Shown: piece by piece, positions 24,222 to 32,896 of the stretch
How positions within the stretch are numbered: position 1 is the first letter of the stretch
Layout of the letters: each line of letters starts with the position of its first letter
Source of the DNA: Paenibacillus radicis (ex Xue et al. 2023)
Lineage (GTDB): Bacteria; Bacillota; Bacilli; Paenibacillales; NBRC-103111
Assembly (NCBI RefSeq): GCF_024722015.1
Contig: NZ_JANQBD010000016.1
Location: 1-64,000 of the forward strand
DNA length: 64,000 nt
Direction: 5' to 3'
The notes under the pieces: model-generated
The model's input: only the letters and a program-made list of their open reading frames with translations
The model's database searches: none
What the model was told of the DNA's origin: nothing
Made by a program: the position numbers and the translations under genes

Positions 24222-25412
24222 ATGAGCTTGTCCAAGCTGGTTTATACGCCGCTTAATTATATAGGCTGGGGGTCATTGGAGCAGCTGTGGCCGGAGGTGG
24301 AGAAATACTCACCATCGCGAATTTTACTGATAACGGATTCAATCCTTGAGAAACTAGGTATGATAGAGCCCATCACTTCAAGGCTGAGGCAACAGGGCTA
24401 TGACGTAGTCGTGTTTACGGATGTAGTCCCGGAGCCTCCGCTTGAGGTGGGCGAGAAGCTGGTCGCTTATACGAGGGAAGGCAATTATGAGCTGGTCATT
24501 GGCGTCGGTGGGGGCAGTGCTTTGGATTTGGCAAAGCTGGCCGCGGTGCTGGCCACGCACGAAGGTAAGGTTGCCGAATATTTAAATTTGACGGGAACGA
24601 AAAAGCTTTGTAATAAAGGGCTGCCCAAGATTCTGATTCCAACAACGTCCGGTACAGGCTCCGAGGTGACCAACATTGCGGTTCTTTCGCTGGAAACGAC
24701 CAAGGATGTAGTGACGCATGACTATTTGATGGCTGATGTGGCTATCGTCGACCCGCAGCTTACTGTATCGGTTCCGCCGGGTGTTACTGCTGCAACCGGC
24801 GTGGATGCACTGACGCATGCTATTGAAGCTTATATTTCTGTGAATGCCAACCCTATCACGGACGGTCTGGCACTGCAGGCGATCCGACTAATTAGCAGCT
24901 CGATTAGGAAGGCTGTGAAAAACGGGCAAGATCAGCAGGCGCGAATCGATATGAGCTACGGCAGCAATATAGCCGGAATCGCTTTCTTCAACGCCGGGGT
25001 AGCCGGCGTTCATGCGCTGGCTTATCCGCTTGGCGGCCAGTTTCATGTCTCGCATGGGGAATCCAATGCGGTGCTGCTGCCCTATGTGATGGGTTATATC
25101 CGCAGCAGCTGCACGAAACGGATGGCAGATATTTTACAAGCCATGGGAGGCTATGCCAGCTACTTGTCAGAAGAAGAAGCCTCGCGCAAATGCGTAGATG
25201 AGCTGGAGCGATTAGTTAGAGATGTAGGCATTCCGAACACATTGCGTGGATTTAATATTCCTGAAAGCGCATTGGAGAGCTTGGCGGAAGACGGAATCAA
25301 GCAGAAGAGGCTTCTGGCCCGAAGTCCTCTTACTCTTCATAAGGAAGATATACGAACCATTTACCAGTCGGCCTTTGATGGGATCATTACAGAGCCGGAG
25401 ATGACATCTTAA
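24222..25412 (+). CDS. Iron-containing alcohol dehydrogenase
   Basis: A 396-residue group III alcohol dehydrogenase: nucleotide-binding GVGGGSALDLAKL, TTSGTGSEVTN, and the metal-binding region GVDALTHAIEAY and AGVHALAYPLGG followed by VSHGESN. Family members reduce or oxidise short alcohols; relatives include 4-hydroxybutyrate dehydrogenase (BlcB/AttL) and butanol dehydrogenases. It is 13 bases behind the lactonase gene with an AAGGGGG ribosome binding site, the third gene of the sigma-54 operon. In a blc-like route it would convert 4-hydroxybutyrate to succinic semialdehyde, the substrate of the first gene. A longer in-frame opening from 23940 is only an overlap with the lactonase gene and is not coding. 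Confidence 0.88.
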   Translation: MSLSKLVYTPLNYIGWGSLEQLWPEVEKYSPSRILLITDSILEKLGMIEPITSRLRQQGYDVVVFTDVVPEPPLEVGEKLVAYTREGNYELVIGVGGGSALDLAKLAAVLATHEGKVAEYLNLTGTKKLCNKGLPKILIPTTSGTGSEVTNIAVLSLETTKDVVTHDYLMADVAIVDPQLTVSVPPGVTAATGVDALTHAIEAYISVNANPITDGLALQAIRLISSSIRKAVKNGQDQQARIDMSYGSNIAGIAFFNAGVAGVHALAYPLGGQFHVSHGESNAVLLPYVMGYIRSSCTKRMADILQAMGGYASYLSEEEASRKCVDELERLVRDVGIPNTLRGFNIPESALESLAEDGIKQKRLLARSPLTLHKEDIRTIYQSAFDGIITEPEMTS

Positions 25413-25499
25413 TAAACCAAACAGGTGAAGAGTACGTATAAACGAGATTTTTGCTGGAATTCAGTTTAGACGGTTTTCTTATCAGAATATATATGTTTT

Positions 25500-25526
25500 G
25501 GGGTGAGCGAAGCTTACCCCTTATTT
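25500..25526 (+). terminator. Terminator of the dehydrogenase operon
   Basis: GGGGTGAGC pairs with GCTTACCCC around GAA and is followed by TTATTTC. The hairpin is strong but the T-run is short. Confidence 0.6.
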
Positions 25527-25626
25527 CAATTTGCATAGGATAGGCTGACTGTAATTGCAAAATTTTTTTGAAGCTGGCCCATATGTTCTTTTACACTTAT
25601 TAAGGAGTCTGATAGGATAGAAGCAA

Positions 25627-25640
25627 GAATAGGTCTATTC
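25627..25640. promoter_or_regulatory. 14-bp palindrome before the GntR gene
   Basis: GAATAG-GT-CTATTC is a perfect inverted repeat 26 bases before the GntR-family start. It may be an autoregulatory site. Confidence 0.4.
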
Positions 25641-25666
25641 CATAGCAAAGATAGGATGAAGCAGAC

Positions 25667-26395
25667 ATGGCAAATCAGACGAAGGTTAGTCATTATATAA
25701 AAATTAAAGAAAGTCTCGATGCGAAGATGAAGAGTGGCGAGCTTAAGCTAGGTGATCGTTTGCCTGCGGAAATAGAGCTGGCCCACCAATTTCAAGTGAG
25801 CCGGGAAACGGTTCGCGCTGCGATGAAGCAGCTGGAGCTGGAAGGCAAGCTGGACGTGAGAAAGGGGGTTGGGCGCTTTGTGAAAAGGCCGTTAAGCTCC
25901 ATTCCAAGCAGCATTGACCGGTTCACTTCGACCGAGGAGATTATCCGTTCAGCGGGATTGGTGGAGGGCCAACTGGAGCAGTATATCCGGACTGAGCCTT
26001 GCCAAGAGGAATGGGCGCAATTTTTGAAAATTCCGCTGGGCAGTCCTGTGATTGTTAATGAGCGGACCCGAACCGCTAATGAGGAGCCGGTTGCCCATAA
26101 TATTAATATTATGCCTCTAGCCTTGGTCGAGCAGGCTTTTCAAACAAAGACCTTTACCGGCTCCTTGCTCCGATTTCTTGAAGTCGAATGCGGCATCCGG
26201 CTGACGGGTGCGAATACGGAGCTGGTCGTTCCCCATCATACAGATCCCATATGCCGCAAGCTTCAAGTGAAGCGAGACACGACTGTGCTGATGATGAAGC
26301 AAATTCATTTTGATCAGCAGCATATGCCCGTGTTGTTTTCGTATGACTACTATCGTAATGATGTGTTTCAGTTCTGGGTGAACCGTCGGCGTTAA
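25667..26395 (+). CDS. GntR-family regulator, HutC subfamily (UTRA domain)
   Basis: A 242-residue repressor-type regulator. The N-terminal winged helix (about 8-72) reads LKLGDRLPAEIELAHQF and VSRETVRAAMKQLELEG. The UTRA effector domain (about 90-238) includes LKIPLGSPVIVNERTRTAN and ends VFQFWVNRR. HutC-type UTRA domains bind small carboxylates, sugars or phosphonates. It precedes an ABC importer in the same direction, and a TGTCTAGACA palindrome, a plausible HutC-type operator, lies in the leader of that operon. The effector is probably the imported substrate. The gene is separate from the sigma-54 operon by a terminator. Confidence 0.85.
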   Translation: MANQTKVSHYIKIKESLDAKMKSGELKLGDRLPAEIELAHQFQVSRETVRAAMKQLELEGKLDVRKGVGRFVKRPLSSIPSSIDRFTSTEEIIRSAGLVEGQLEQYIRTEPCQEEWAQFLKIPLGSPVIVNERTRTANEEPVAHNINIMPLALVEQAFQTKTFTGSLLRFLEVECGIRLTGANTELVVPHHTDPICRKLQVKRDTTVLMMKQIHFDQQHMPVLFSYDYYRNDVFQFWVNRRR

Positions 26396-26464
26396 TCCGA
26401 TTGGAGAAACGCTAACTTAATAATTTCTTCGTATATAAATGACATACTGTTAACAAACCCCTTC

Positions 26465-26492
26465 TATACTAAGAAAAGAAGATGTCTAGACA
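26465..26492 (+). promoter_or_regulatory. Promoter and GntR-type operator of the ABC importer operon
   Basis: A -10-like TATACT (26465-26470) is followed by the 10-bp palindrome TGTCTAGACA (26483-26492), which would cover the transcription start. The palindrome agrees with the GTnTAnAC pattern of HutC-subfamily operators. A clear -35 box is not seen. Confidence 0.5.
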
Positions 26493-26523
26493 GCACTTCT
26501 ATTATTCGAAAAGGGTGGGGAAT

Positions 26524-27729
26524 ATGAAGAAAATCATGAACGTGCTGTGTGCTCTGACGGTTACGACCGTAGTATCGGCTGGCTGTGCAACGAATAATGC
26601 TGCGCCTAGCACTTCTGCCGTTACTGGCGGAACGAATGCAGCAGCTCCTGCTGCGGTGGCACCCAAGAAGTATGAAATCAATCTGGCAACAGCCGGAGAT
26701 ACGAACATGACCGATCTACAGGAGAAAAATGTGGTCGGAGAGTTCCAAAAGAAATATGCCGGGTCTCAAGTTCGCGTCGTCAACTCAGGAGCAGGGGATG
26801 GCGGAACACAAAAAATATTCGAGAAGTTAAAGGCGCAAAAAGATGCAGGCAAGACAGAGTGGGATATCGATCTCGCAATTGTGCATCAAAGCGGTATGCA
26901 GCAGCTCATTGATAACAATCTTCTGGACAAATGGGTGCCGCAATCAGCCAACAAGCAGTACGTAGTTTCCCCCGATAGCAAAAACAGCTTGGGCACCAAT
27001 GTGGAAGGCTATGTCATTCCTCTGTTCCACAGTCAGGTCGCCTTTGCTTTTAACCCCGATAAAGTAAAGCAATTCCCTGCTACTTTCGAAGAATTAACAG
27101 CTTGGATCAAAGCTAATCCCAAACGATTTGGATATAACGGCATTCAAAACGGTGCAAGTGGAGTTGCTTTTGCCACTGCCTATACATATTGGAAATCAGG
27201 CGATTACAAAACAATGAGCCAAGGCCCTTTCGATGCAGCATTGGAGCAGAAATGGCCAGCTATTCTTAAAGAGCTCAAAGCACTGCCGGTTACTTACACG
27301 AATGGTAATAATGGAACGCTGGATATGCTGAACCGCGGTGAGATCGACATGGGGCCTGTATGGGTCGATATGTTTAACTTATGGGTGGATGAGGGCCGTA
27401 TGAATCCTAACTATGGTCTGAAAATCCTCGATCCGGGTATGCCTGGTCAGCCGATGTACGTGGTTATTCCGAAAAATGCCAAAAATAAGGAAGCTGCCAT
27501 ACTATATGCCGATTTGCTGACTTCTCCAGAAATTCAAGCTAAAGTCATCGTCGAGAAAAACAGCTGGTATCCGGGTATAGACGCGACAGTTGTGCTGCCG
27601 AATGTTAGTGAAGCGGGTAAGAAAAAGCTGTTCAAGGATATTACAGCAGACGACCTGAACAAACGGGGTCAGTCGTTCCCGATTAATACTTATTTTGACC
27701 ATCTGAAAACGGCCTATGAGAAAAACTAA
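26524..27729 (+). CDS. ABC importer substrate-binding lipoprotein
   Basis: A 401-residue lipoprotein with lipobox VSAGC (Cys about 20), an Ala/Thr-rich linker and a family 1 solute-binding fold (AGDTNMTDLQEKNVVGEFQKK, IAIVHQSGMQQLI-like region, MPGQPMYVVIPKNAKNKEAA, then YADLLTSPEIQAKVI). The closest styles are the spermidine/putrescine, iron(III) and 2-aminoethylphosphonate binding proteins (PotD/AfuA/PhnS type). The substrate is not evident. ATG at 26524 follows GGTGGGGA and begins a normal lipoprotein signal. Its 3' end overlaps the first permease gene by 14 bases. Confidence 0.85.
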   Translation: MKKIMNVLCALTVTTVVSAGCATNNAAPSTSAVTGGTNAAAPAAVAPKKYEINLATAGDTNMTDLQEKNVVGEFQKKYAGSQVRVVNSGAGDGGTQKIFEKLKAQKDAGKTEWDIDLAIVHQSGMQQLIDNNLLDKWVPQSANKQYVVSPDSKNSLGTNVEGYVIPLFHSQVAFAFNPDKVKQFPATFEELTAWIKANPKRFGYNGIQNGASGVAFATAYTYWKSGDYKTMSQGPFDAALEQKWPAILKELKALPVTYTNGNNGTLDMLNRGEIDMGPVWVDMFNLWVDEGRMNPNYGLKILDPGMPGQPMYVVIPKNAKNKEAAILYADLLTSPEIQAKVIVEKNSWYPGIDATVVLPNVSEAGKKKLFKDITADDLNKRGQSFPINTYFDHLKTAYEKN

Positions 27730-28558
27730 TTCATCCGCCACCGTTCTTTGGCACAAAGCAGCAGGAGTGGGACTCGCCACTCCCGCTCTTGCCGTTGTCG
27801 CGCTGCTTTTTGTGTATCCATTTGTTCTCTCCTTTATTTCAAGCCTTCGTTCACAAGATGATGTCTGGACGTTTGCCAATTATGCTGAAGCAATTTCTTT
27901 ATATGGCGGCGACTTAGTGTTTACACTTTGGGTTTGTTTAGTCAGTCTCGCTTTGCTCATCGTATTCTCCGCGATGATCGGTGGCTTTCTTCGGTTAGGC
28001 GCCTACCCTGTGCTGGAATTTATATTTAAAATCCCCTTGTTTGTTCCGTTCGTCGTTGTAGGGCATGCCATGCGGGTATTTCTGGCTCCACATGGTACTC
28101 TCAATTCGGCGATTGCCATAACAGGCTGGTTTAATCCGGATATGCTGCCATCCTTTGCATTCACTACGTTTGGCCTCATAGCCGCTTTGGTATGGAAAAA
28201 TCTCGGTTTGGCATTGCTTTTGGTGCTGGGCGGCTTCCGATCGGTGAATGAAGGCATGCTGGAAGCAGCGCGTGGAATGGGAGCGGGCAAGCTGAGGTTG
28301 ATCTGGCATTTTCTCGTTCCTATGAACAAAAGCAGTATTGGTGTTATGGCGGTGCTAACCTTCACATCCATGTTGGGCTGCTTCTCCATACCGGCAATGC
28401 TCGGCAACGCAGGCGGTAAGCAAATGCTAATGATGGATTTATACCATCAAAGCGTCTATCAGCATAATTACGGATTAGCGAATGCCATTGGCGTTATTAC
28501 CTACATTGCTTCTATGGGAGCTGCCATTTATTACTTAAAGGGGTTGGCGAAGAAATGA
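27716..28558 (+). CDS. ABC importer permease 1
   Basis: A 280-residue inner-membrane permease of the PotB/PhnU type with six predicted membrane segments. The cytoplasmic coupling motif is near residues 180-200 (NEGMLEAARGMGAGKLRLIWHFLVP, the EAA loop). It overlaps the binding-protein gene at its start and the second permease gene at its end (ATGA), so translation is coupled through the operon. Confidence 0.88.
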   Translation: MRKTNSSATVLWHKAAGVGLATPALAVVALLFVYPFVLSFISSLRSQDDVWTFANYAEAISLYGGDLVFTLWVCLVSLALLIVFSAMIGGFLRLGAYPVLEFIFKIPLFVPFVVVGHAMRVFLAPHGTLNSAIAITGWFNPDMLPSFAFTTFGLIAALVWKNLGLALLLVLGGFRSVNEGMLEAARGMGAGKLRLIWHFLVPMNKSSIGVMAVLTFTSMLGCFSIPAMLGNAGGKQMLMMDLYHQSVYQHNYGLANAIGVITYIASMGAAIYYLKGLAKK

Positions 28559-29415
28559 ACAAAGTTATTTCGGCAACTGCTTCTAATGGTTCGCTGGGCA
28601 GGCTGGATAGAAAAGCGCCTGTCGTCCGCATGACGCGTCGCCTGCTGATTTATGCGGCAGCAATATTTTTCATTTTTGGCCCTCTCTCGAGCCTCGTTTT
28701 ATGGTCGCTAGCGGAGAAATGGTTCTGGCCTAACCCGTTCCCGAACGCTTGGGGATTCAAATATTGGAATCAAGTATTCGAAGGTAAAATGCTCGCCTCT
28801 CTCGGACTAAGCTTCGTTATTGCGATTGTGGTCACCCTGCTCTGTTTGGTTCTAACCGTTCCTTTATCCTATTTAATAGCCCGTAACCGGCTTCCTTTAA
28901 AGCATATTATTTTGCTGCTGTTTTTATTGCCTCAGGCATTTCCACAGCTTCCGGTTTTTACGAATGCTATGGTTTTTCTCTATCGTTTTGATCTCGTAGG
29001 TACGCTGACGGGTCTGACCCTGATCCATTTGGTAGGTGCCATCGTATTTTCCGTATGGACACTGGTATCCGTTTTCCAATCTGTTGCAGAATCGATGGAA
29101 GAGGCCTCGTATATGTTGGGTGGCGGCAAAGTGTACACTTTTTTTCATGTGGTGCTGCCGATGGCTACTCCGGGGATTATCGCCGGTTCGTTATTGGTTT
29201 TTCTATATTCGTTGGATGAATTTACTGGAAGCTTATTAATTGGAGCTCCTTTTCATATTACGATGCCGGTCTTTATGTACAATGCTGCAAATGGCTATGA
29301 GATGCAGGTCGCATCGGTAACTTCTGTGTTGTTGATGATACCCGGGATCGTATTGCTGTTTTTCCTGCAGCGGTTTATGCGTTCAGAATATTTGGCTGCA
29401 TTCGGGAGGGTATAA
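28555..29415 (+). CDS. ABC importer permease 2
   Basis: A 286-residue permease of the PotC/PhnV type. Six membrane segments are evident (for example LLIYAAAIFFIFGPLSSLVL). The EAA loop reads ESMEEASYMLGGGKVYTFFHV, followed by VLPMATPGIIAGSLLVFLY. It pairs with permease 1 to form the transmembrane channel. Confidence 0.88.
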   Translation: MNKVISATASNGSLGRLDRKAPVVRMTRRLLIYAAAIFFIFGPLSSLVLWSLAEKWFWPNPFPNAWGFKYWNQVFEGKMLASLGLSFVIAIVVTLLCLVLTVPLSYLIARNRLPLKHIILLLFLLPQAFPQLPVFTNAMVFLYRFDLVGTLTGLTLIHLVGAIVFSVWTLVSVFQSVAESMEEASYMLGGGKVYTFFHVVLPMATPGIIAGSLLVFLYSLDEFTGSLLIGAPFHITMPVFMYNAANGYEMQVASVTSVLLMIPGIVLLFFLQRFMRSEYLAAFGRV

Positions 29416-29416
29416 G

Positions 29417-30463
29417 ATGGGCATCACCATTCAAGGCTTGAATAAGCGTTACGGTAAAAAGAGAGGGATTACGGACATTAACCTGCAGCTGCCTGTAGGC
29501 GGGTTAACGGCTATCGTTGGGCCAAGCGGATGCGGGAAAACGACGCTTTTAAGGACACTCGCCGGATTTTTGACGGCCGACGAGGGCAGTATCCTGTTCG
29601 GGAACCGCGATGTGACTCATACTACGCCCCAGCAGCGGAAGGCGGCTATGGTTTTCCAGCATTATGCGCTCTGGCCGCATATGAGTGTGTTCGATAATGT
29701 GGCTTATGGTCTTAAGCTGCAAAAGGTTGCCAAGCAGGATCGTGAAACCCGAGTCCGTGAAGTGTTGGAGAGGGTGGAGATCGATACGTCGGATGTGACC
29801 ACCCGTTATCCGCAGCAATACTCCGGTGGACAGCAGCAGCGCATTGCCTTAGCACGGGCATTGGTCGTGCAGCCTGAGGTGCTTTTGCTCGATGAGCCGT
29901 TATCGAACCTCGATGCGAAGGTGCGTCAGAGGCTTCGGGTTGGTATTCGGAGCATCCAGCAATCTTTTGGAATTACCGCCGTCTATGTCACCCATGATCA
30001 GGAAGAAGCATTATCGATGGCGGATTATGTTATTGTCATGAATGAAGGCCGAGTAGAGCAAGCAGGAACACCGGAAGAGATTTATCGGCAGCCCTCCACC
30101 TACTTCACAGCTCATTTTCTCGGAGAAAGTCATACGCTTTCTCTTTATCGCAATGGTATGCTGCAAAGACTTGTCATTCGCTCGGGTGACTCCAAGATAG
30201 AGCCGGTCGTCGAGGCTGTGCTGCATGCTCATGCGGCTGGGCATATAAACCAGGCTGGAGAAGGCAAGCAGCAGGTTCGGGAAGAGGATGGACAGTTTGT
30301 TCTGGAAGGCGTGATTCGCCATCACTTATTTATGGGATCGTATTACCGCTATATGGTAGAAATAGAAGGCCAACAAATATTTGTTGACGATGATGCGTTT
30401 CTCCAAGCAGGTCCTTGTATCGTGAAGATACCTCAAGCGAGAGCTTATTGGTTCGACATATAA
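29417..30463 (+). CDS. ABC importer ATPase, PotA/FbpC type
   Basis: A 348-residue ATPase: Walker A GPSGCGKTT, Q-loop MVFQHYALWPHM, signature YSGGQQQR, Walker B VLLLDEPLSNLD and H-loop VTHDQEEA, then a C-terminal TOBE-like regulatory domain (about 240-348). It completes the four-gene importer. Its start is one base behind the permease stop. Shared features with both putrescine and phosphonate ATPases prevent a substrate call. Confidence 0.9.
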   Translation: MGITIQGLNKRYGKKRGITDINLQLPVGGLTAIVGPSGCGKTTLLRTLAGFLTADEGSILFGNRDVTHTTPQQRKAAMVFQHYALWPHMSVFDNVAYGLKLQKVAKQDRETRVREVLERVEIDTSDVTTRYPQQYSGGQQQRIALARALVVQPEVLLLDEPLSNLDAKVRQRLRVGIRSIQQSFGITAVYVTHDQEEALSMADYVIVMNEGRVEQAGTPEEIYRQPSTYFTAHFLGESHTLSLYRNGMLQRLVIRSGDSKIEPVVEAVLHAHAAGHINQAGEGKQQVREEDGQFVLEGVIRHHLFMGSYYRYMVEIEGQQIFVDDDAFLQAGPCIVKIPQARAYWFDI

Positions 30464-30600
30464 ACGGATCAAATCGCTCTTTTTTAAACGAAATACCTGG
30501 ATTGTCTAACGTCTTGGAAGCAAGTGGAGAAGATGCAGATAAGAGCTTGCGAGTTATTTTCTGAAAAGCTGGAAACGAACCAAAAATTTACAAAAATGAA

Positions 30601-30637
30601 AAGGAGCTTTGCCTACATTCGGCAGGCTCCTCTTTGT
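30601..30637 (+). terminator. Terminator of the ABC importer operon
   Basis: AGGAGC..TGCC pairs with GGCA.GGCTCCT around a short loop and leads into TCTTTGTGTT. Confidence 0.7.
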
Positions 30638-30748
30638 GTTATACGGAGTCATCGCTGCTAATTGAACGGCTCACTTTTATTTACAGACGATGAATTGAAT
30701 CGTTTTATATGCCGAGCTCCGTTTAGTATTTATTTTTTGAAAAGCATA

Positions 30749-30798
30749 TTGACTTATATAAAATAATACATACAATAAATAAGTATAGTAATACTATA
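30749..30798 (+). promoter_or_regulatory. Promoter and palindromic operator of the ECF operon
   Basis: TTGACT (30749-30754) and TACAAT (30771-30776) form -35 and -10 boxes 16 bases apart. The inverted repeat TATAGT-AAT-ACTATA (30784-30798) sits at the expected transcription start, a typical repressor position. The regulator is not encoded next to it. Confidence 0.55.
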
Positions 30799-30956
30799 AG
30801 CTAACTTGGTTTTATTCGTCGGTAGGTAACATTCGTAAGGCGCCAAAATGTTGTCTCGTTTATGTACAAAGGGGGAATTTGGATTCACTATTAAAGCGTG
30901 ACGTTCTACTTATAGAAAGTTCTGTTTTTATTTGAATCCTTGGAGGTAGTTTTGGC

Positions 30957-31547
30957 ATGAATCAGAAAACATTAATCATAACTTTGGGTGCGTTGGCAGT
31001 CGCAATCAATGTGATCGCCGGTACTGTTATAGGAAGTTTGAAAATTCCGTTCCTTTTTCTGGATACGATTGGTACTATCTTTATTTCTGTCATCTTTGGT
31101 CCTTATTGGGGAGCACTTGTCGGTGTTCTTACCAATCTGGTGTTGGGCGTTACGAAGTCATATACATCCATTCCCTTTGCTCTCGTCAATGCGATTGTTG
31201 GGCTTGTAGTCGGATTTATCTCGATCAAGCGCGGATATAATCTGGGTAATTCCATTGTCGCCGGTATTATTCTTGGCATCTTGTGCCCAGCTGTAGGGAC
31301 AGTGATCGCTATAGGAGTGTTTGGCGGATTGACGGGAGGCGCGCAGGATATTGCCGTATTATGGCTTAAGCAAGCAGGATCCAGCGTATTCGCCTCTGCA
31401 TTTTTGCCGAGATTGTTCGATAACTTAATTGATAAAATTTTATCTGCGGTCTTGATTTATTACGTAATCAAAAGTATTCCTCAGTCGCTGCTGAAACGGC
31501 CTAATTTTAAACAAGCCACCAAAGGGGCTACTCATGAAGCGAAATAA
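30957..31547 (+). CDS. ECF transporter substrate-specific (S) component, CD3073-like
   Basis: A 196-residue membrane protein with about six hydrophobic segments (LIITLGALAVAINVIAGTVI, FLFLDTIGTIFISVIFGPYWG, ALVGVLTNLVLGV). The FGPYWGALVG turn and the absence of soluble domains are typical of ECF S components. It heads an operon with a TudS-related protein, two ECF ATPases and the T protein, so it belongs to a dedicated (group I) ECF importer. The combination with a TudS-type desulfidase is the one known from Clostridioides CD3073/CD3072, and points to a sulfur-containing small molecule; the substrate is not known. GGAGGT ribosome binding site. Confidence 0.8.
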   Translation: MNQKTLIITLGALAVAINVIAGTVIGSLKIPFLFLDTIGTIFISVIFGPYWGALVGVLTNLVLGVTKSYTSIPFALVNAIVGLVVGFISIKRGYNLGNSIVAGIILGILCPAVGTVIAIGVFGGLTGGAQDIAVLWLKQAGSSVFASAFLPRLFDNLIDKILSAVLIYYVIKSIPQSLLKRPNFKQATKGATHEAK

Positions 31548-32064
31548 GAAAATTATCGTAACCTCTCACTGCGTGCTGAACCAAAACGCGGTGGTCGCTG
31601 AGAAGGCACGGAGCAATGGGGTAATGACCGCTGTTGTTGAATGGTCTCATGAGCAGGGCTATGGAATTATTCAGCTTCCCTGCCCCGAGTTTACATTTCT
31701 CGGACCTGAGCGTCCGCCAATGACCGTTGAACAATATGATACACCCGATTTTCATGCGCATAACCGTAAAATACTGGCACCTGTCATTGAGCAATTAAAG
31801 GTTTATCAAGATCACGGGTACACTATCGTAGGGGGGCTGGGCATAGCAGGTAGCCCCTCTTGCGATCCCGGGAAAGGTGTATTTATACAGGATTTGCTAG
31901 ATATGGCCAGGGAAGCAGATGTCCATATTGATTTCTTCTGGCAAATTCCTAACACGGTAGAAGGGACCTTTGATCCCACAGATGACAAAAGCATTTTTGG
32001 TCCTGTAGCATCCCGTCGGGAAACATCGAATTCTTCACGGCAAGCAACTGATCTGAACAACTAG
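31534..32064 (+). CDS. TudS-related putative desulfidase, CD3072-like
   Basis: A 176-residue cytoplasmic protein. Three well-placed cysteines (C13 in SHCVLN, C50 in LPCPEF, C110 in SPSCDPG) match the three-Cys site that holds an open-site [4Fe-4S] cluster in TudS/DUF523 desulfidases, where the free iron takes up sulfur from substrates such as thiouracil. The GGLGIAGSPSCDPGKG loop is a further family hallmark. It overlaps the S-component gene by 14 bases, so import and desulfuration of one compound are probably coupled. The assignment is strong for the family. The substrate is inferred only in general terms. Confidence 0.8.
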   Translation: MKRNKKIIVTSHCVLNQNAVVAEKARSNGVMTAVVEWSHEQGYGIIQLPCPEFTFLGPERPPMTVEQYDTPDFHAHNRKILAPVIEQLKVYQDHGYTIVGGLGIAGSPSCDPGKGVFIQDLLDMAREADVHIDFFWQIPNTVEGTFDPTDDKSIFGPVASRRETSNSSRQATDLNN

Positions 32065-32083
32065 AAAAGGCGGTGGGGAAATC

Positions 32084-32896
32084 ATGATTTGTATTCGCGA
32101 TGTTTCCTTCTCCTACTTCGGGGGCGAAGCGGATCGTTGGGCTTTGCGAGATATTGACCTTGACATTAAGCAGGACGAATTCATTGCTTTTCTGGGTCCC
32201 AATGGTTCCGGAAAGTCGTCTTTATCCAAGCTGCTTAACGGTATCGAATGGCCAACGGAAGGATCAATCACAGTGGATGAATTGTCTACGACTGATCCGG
32301 CAGATATTCCCTCCGTTCGCAGATTGGTCCAAATCGTTTTCCAAAACCCTGAAAACCAACAGGTGGGAGTAACGGTAGGAGAGGATATCTCCTTCGGTTT
32401 ATCCAATATTGGATGGCCGCATCACGATATTCGCAATCGAATCCGCTGGGTGTTGGATTTGGTTCAATTAAATGTAGATGAGGATCGACTGGTAAGCCAA
32501 CTATCGGGCGGGGAGAAACAAAAACTGGCGCTTGCTTCAGTCCTTGCACTTTCCCCGCGATATTTAATTTTGGATGAGTCCACTTCTATGCTCGATCCTA
32601 TTGCGAGGAGTCAGTTTGTTGATACGCTGCATGCAGCGCGTAAAGAGCATCCTTTTGCTATTATTTATATTACTCATCATCTTGTGGAGGTTCTGCATGC
32701 GGATCGCCTTGTCTTGTTTAAGGAAGGGCGTATCCATCAAATCGGTAAACCTGATGATATTTTGACTGATGAAGATCTGTTGACATCTTGTGGATTGGAG
32801 CTCCCCTTTGACCGAAGTCTTGCTCTATCGCTCCGCAAAGCGGGGATCCCCATATCTGTTTCTCCAAGTATTGAGGAATTGAGGAAATGGCTATGA
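32084..32896 (+). CDS. ECF transporter ATPase A1
   Basis: A 270-residue ATPase with Walker A GPNGSGKSS, Q-loop IVFQNPENQQVG, signature LSGGEKQK, Walker B YLILDESTSML and H-loop ITHHLVEV. The QNPENQ segment is typical of energy-coupling-factor ATPases. It pairs with the next gene product to form the EcfA1-A2 heterodimer. Ribosome binding site GGCGGTGGGGA. Confidence 0.88.
   Translation: MICIRDVSFSYFGGEADRWALRDIDLDIKQDEFIAFLGPNGSGKSSLSKLLNGIEWPTEGSITVDELSTTDPADIPSVRRLVQIVFQNPENQQVGVTVGEDISFGLSNIGWPHHDIRNRIRWVLDLVQLNVDEDRLVSQLSGGEKQKLALASVLALSPRYLILDESTSMLDPIARSQFVDTLHAARKEHPFAIIYITHHLVEVLHADRLVLFKEGRIHQIGKPDDILTDEDLLTSCGLELPFDRSLALSLRKAGIPISVSPSIEELRKWL

Larger units (their letters stand above)
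30464..30956. other. Intergenic region before the ECF operon
   Basis: About 490 bases. It contains the importer terminator (30601-30637), a promoter with a palindrome (30749-30798), and a leader of about 160 bases before the ECF S-component gene. I could not fit the leader to a known riboswitch, though AACATT (about 30829) and AATGTT (about 30848) could pair. Confidence 0.45.

Noticed and set aside
21914..25412. Phosphonate (phosphonoacetaldehyde) catabolism as the main reading of the operon
   Set aside because: The dehydrogenase looks somewhat PhnY-like, but no PhnW, PhnX or PhnA gene is present, while the lactonase and Fe-ADH fit the blc set. Kept only as an alternative.
30800..30956. Known riboswitch (preQ1, TPP, purine) in the ECF leader
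   Set aside because: No conserved core of any of these classes could be matched by eye.
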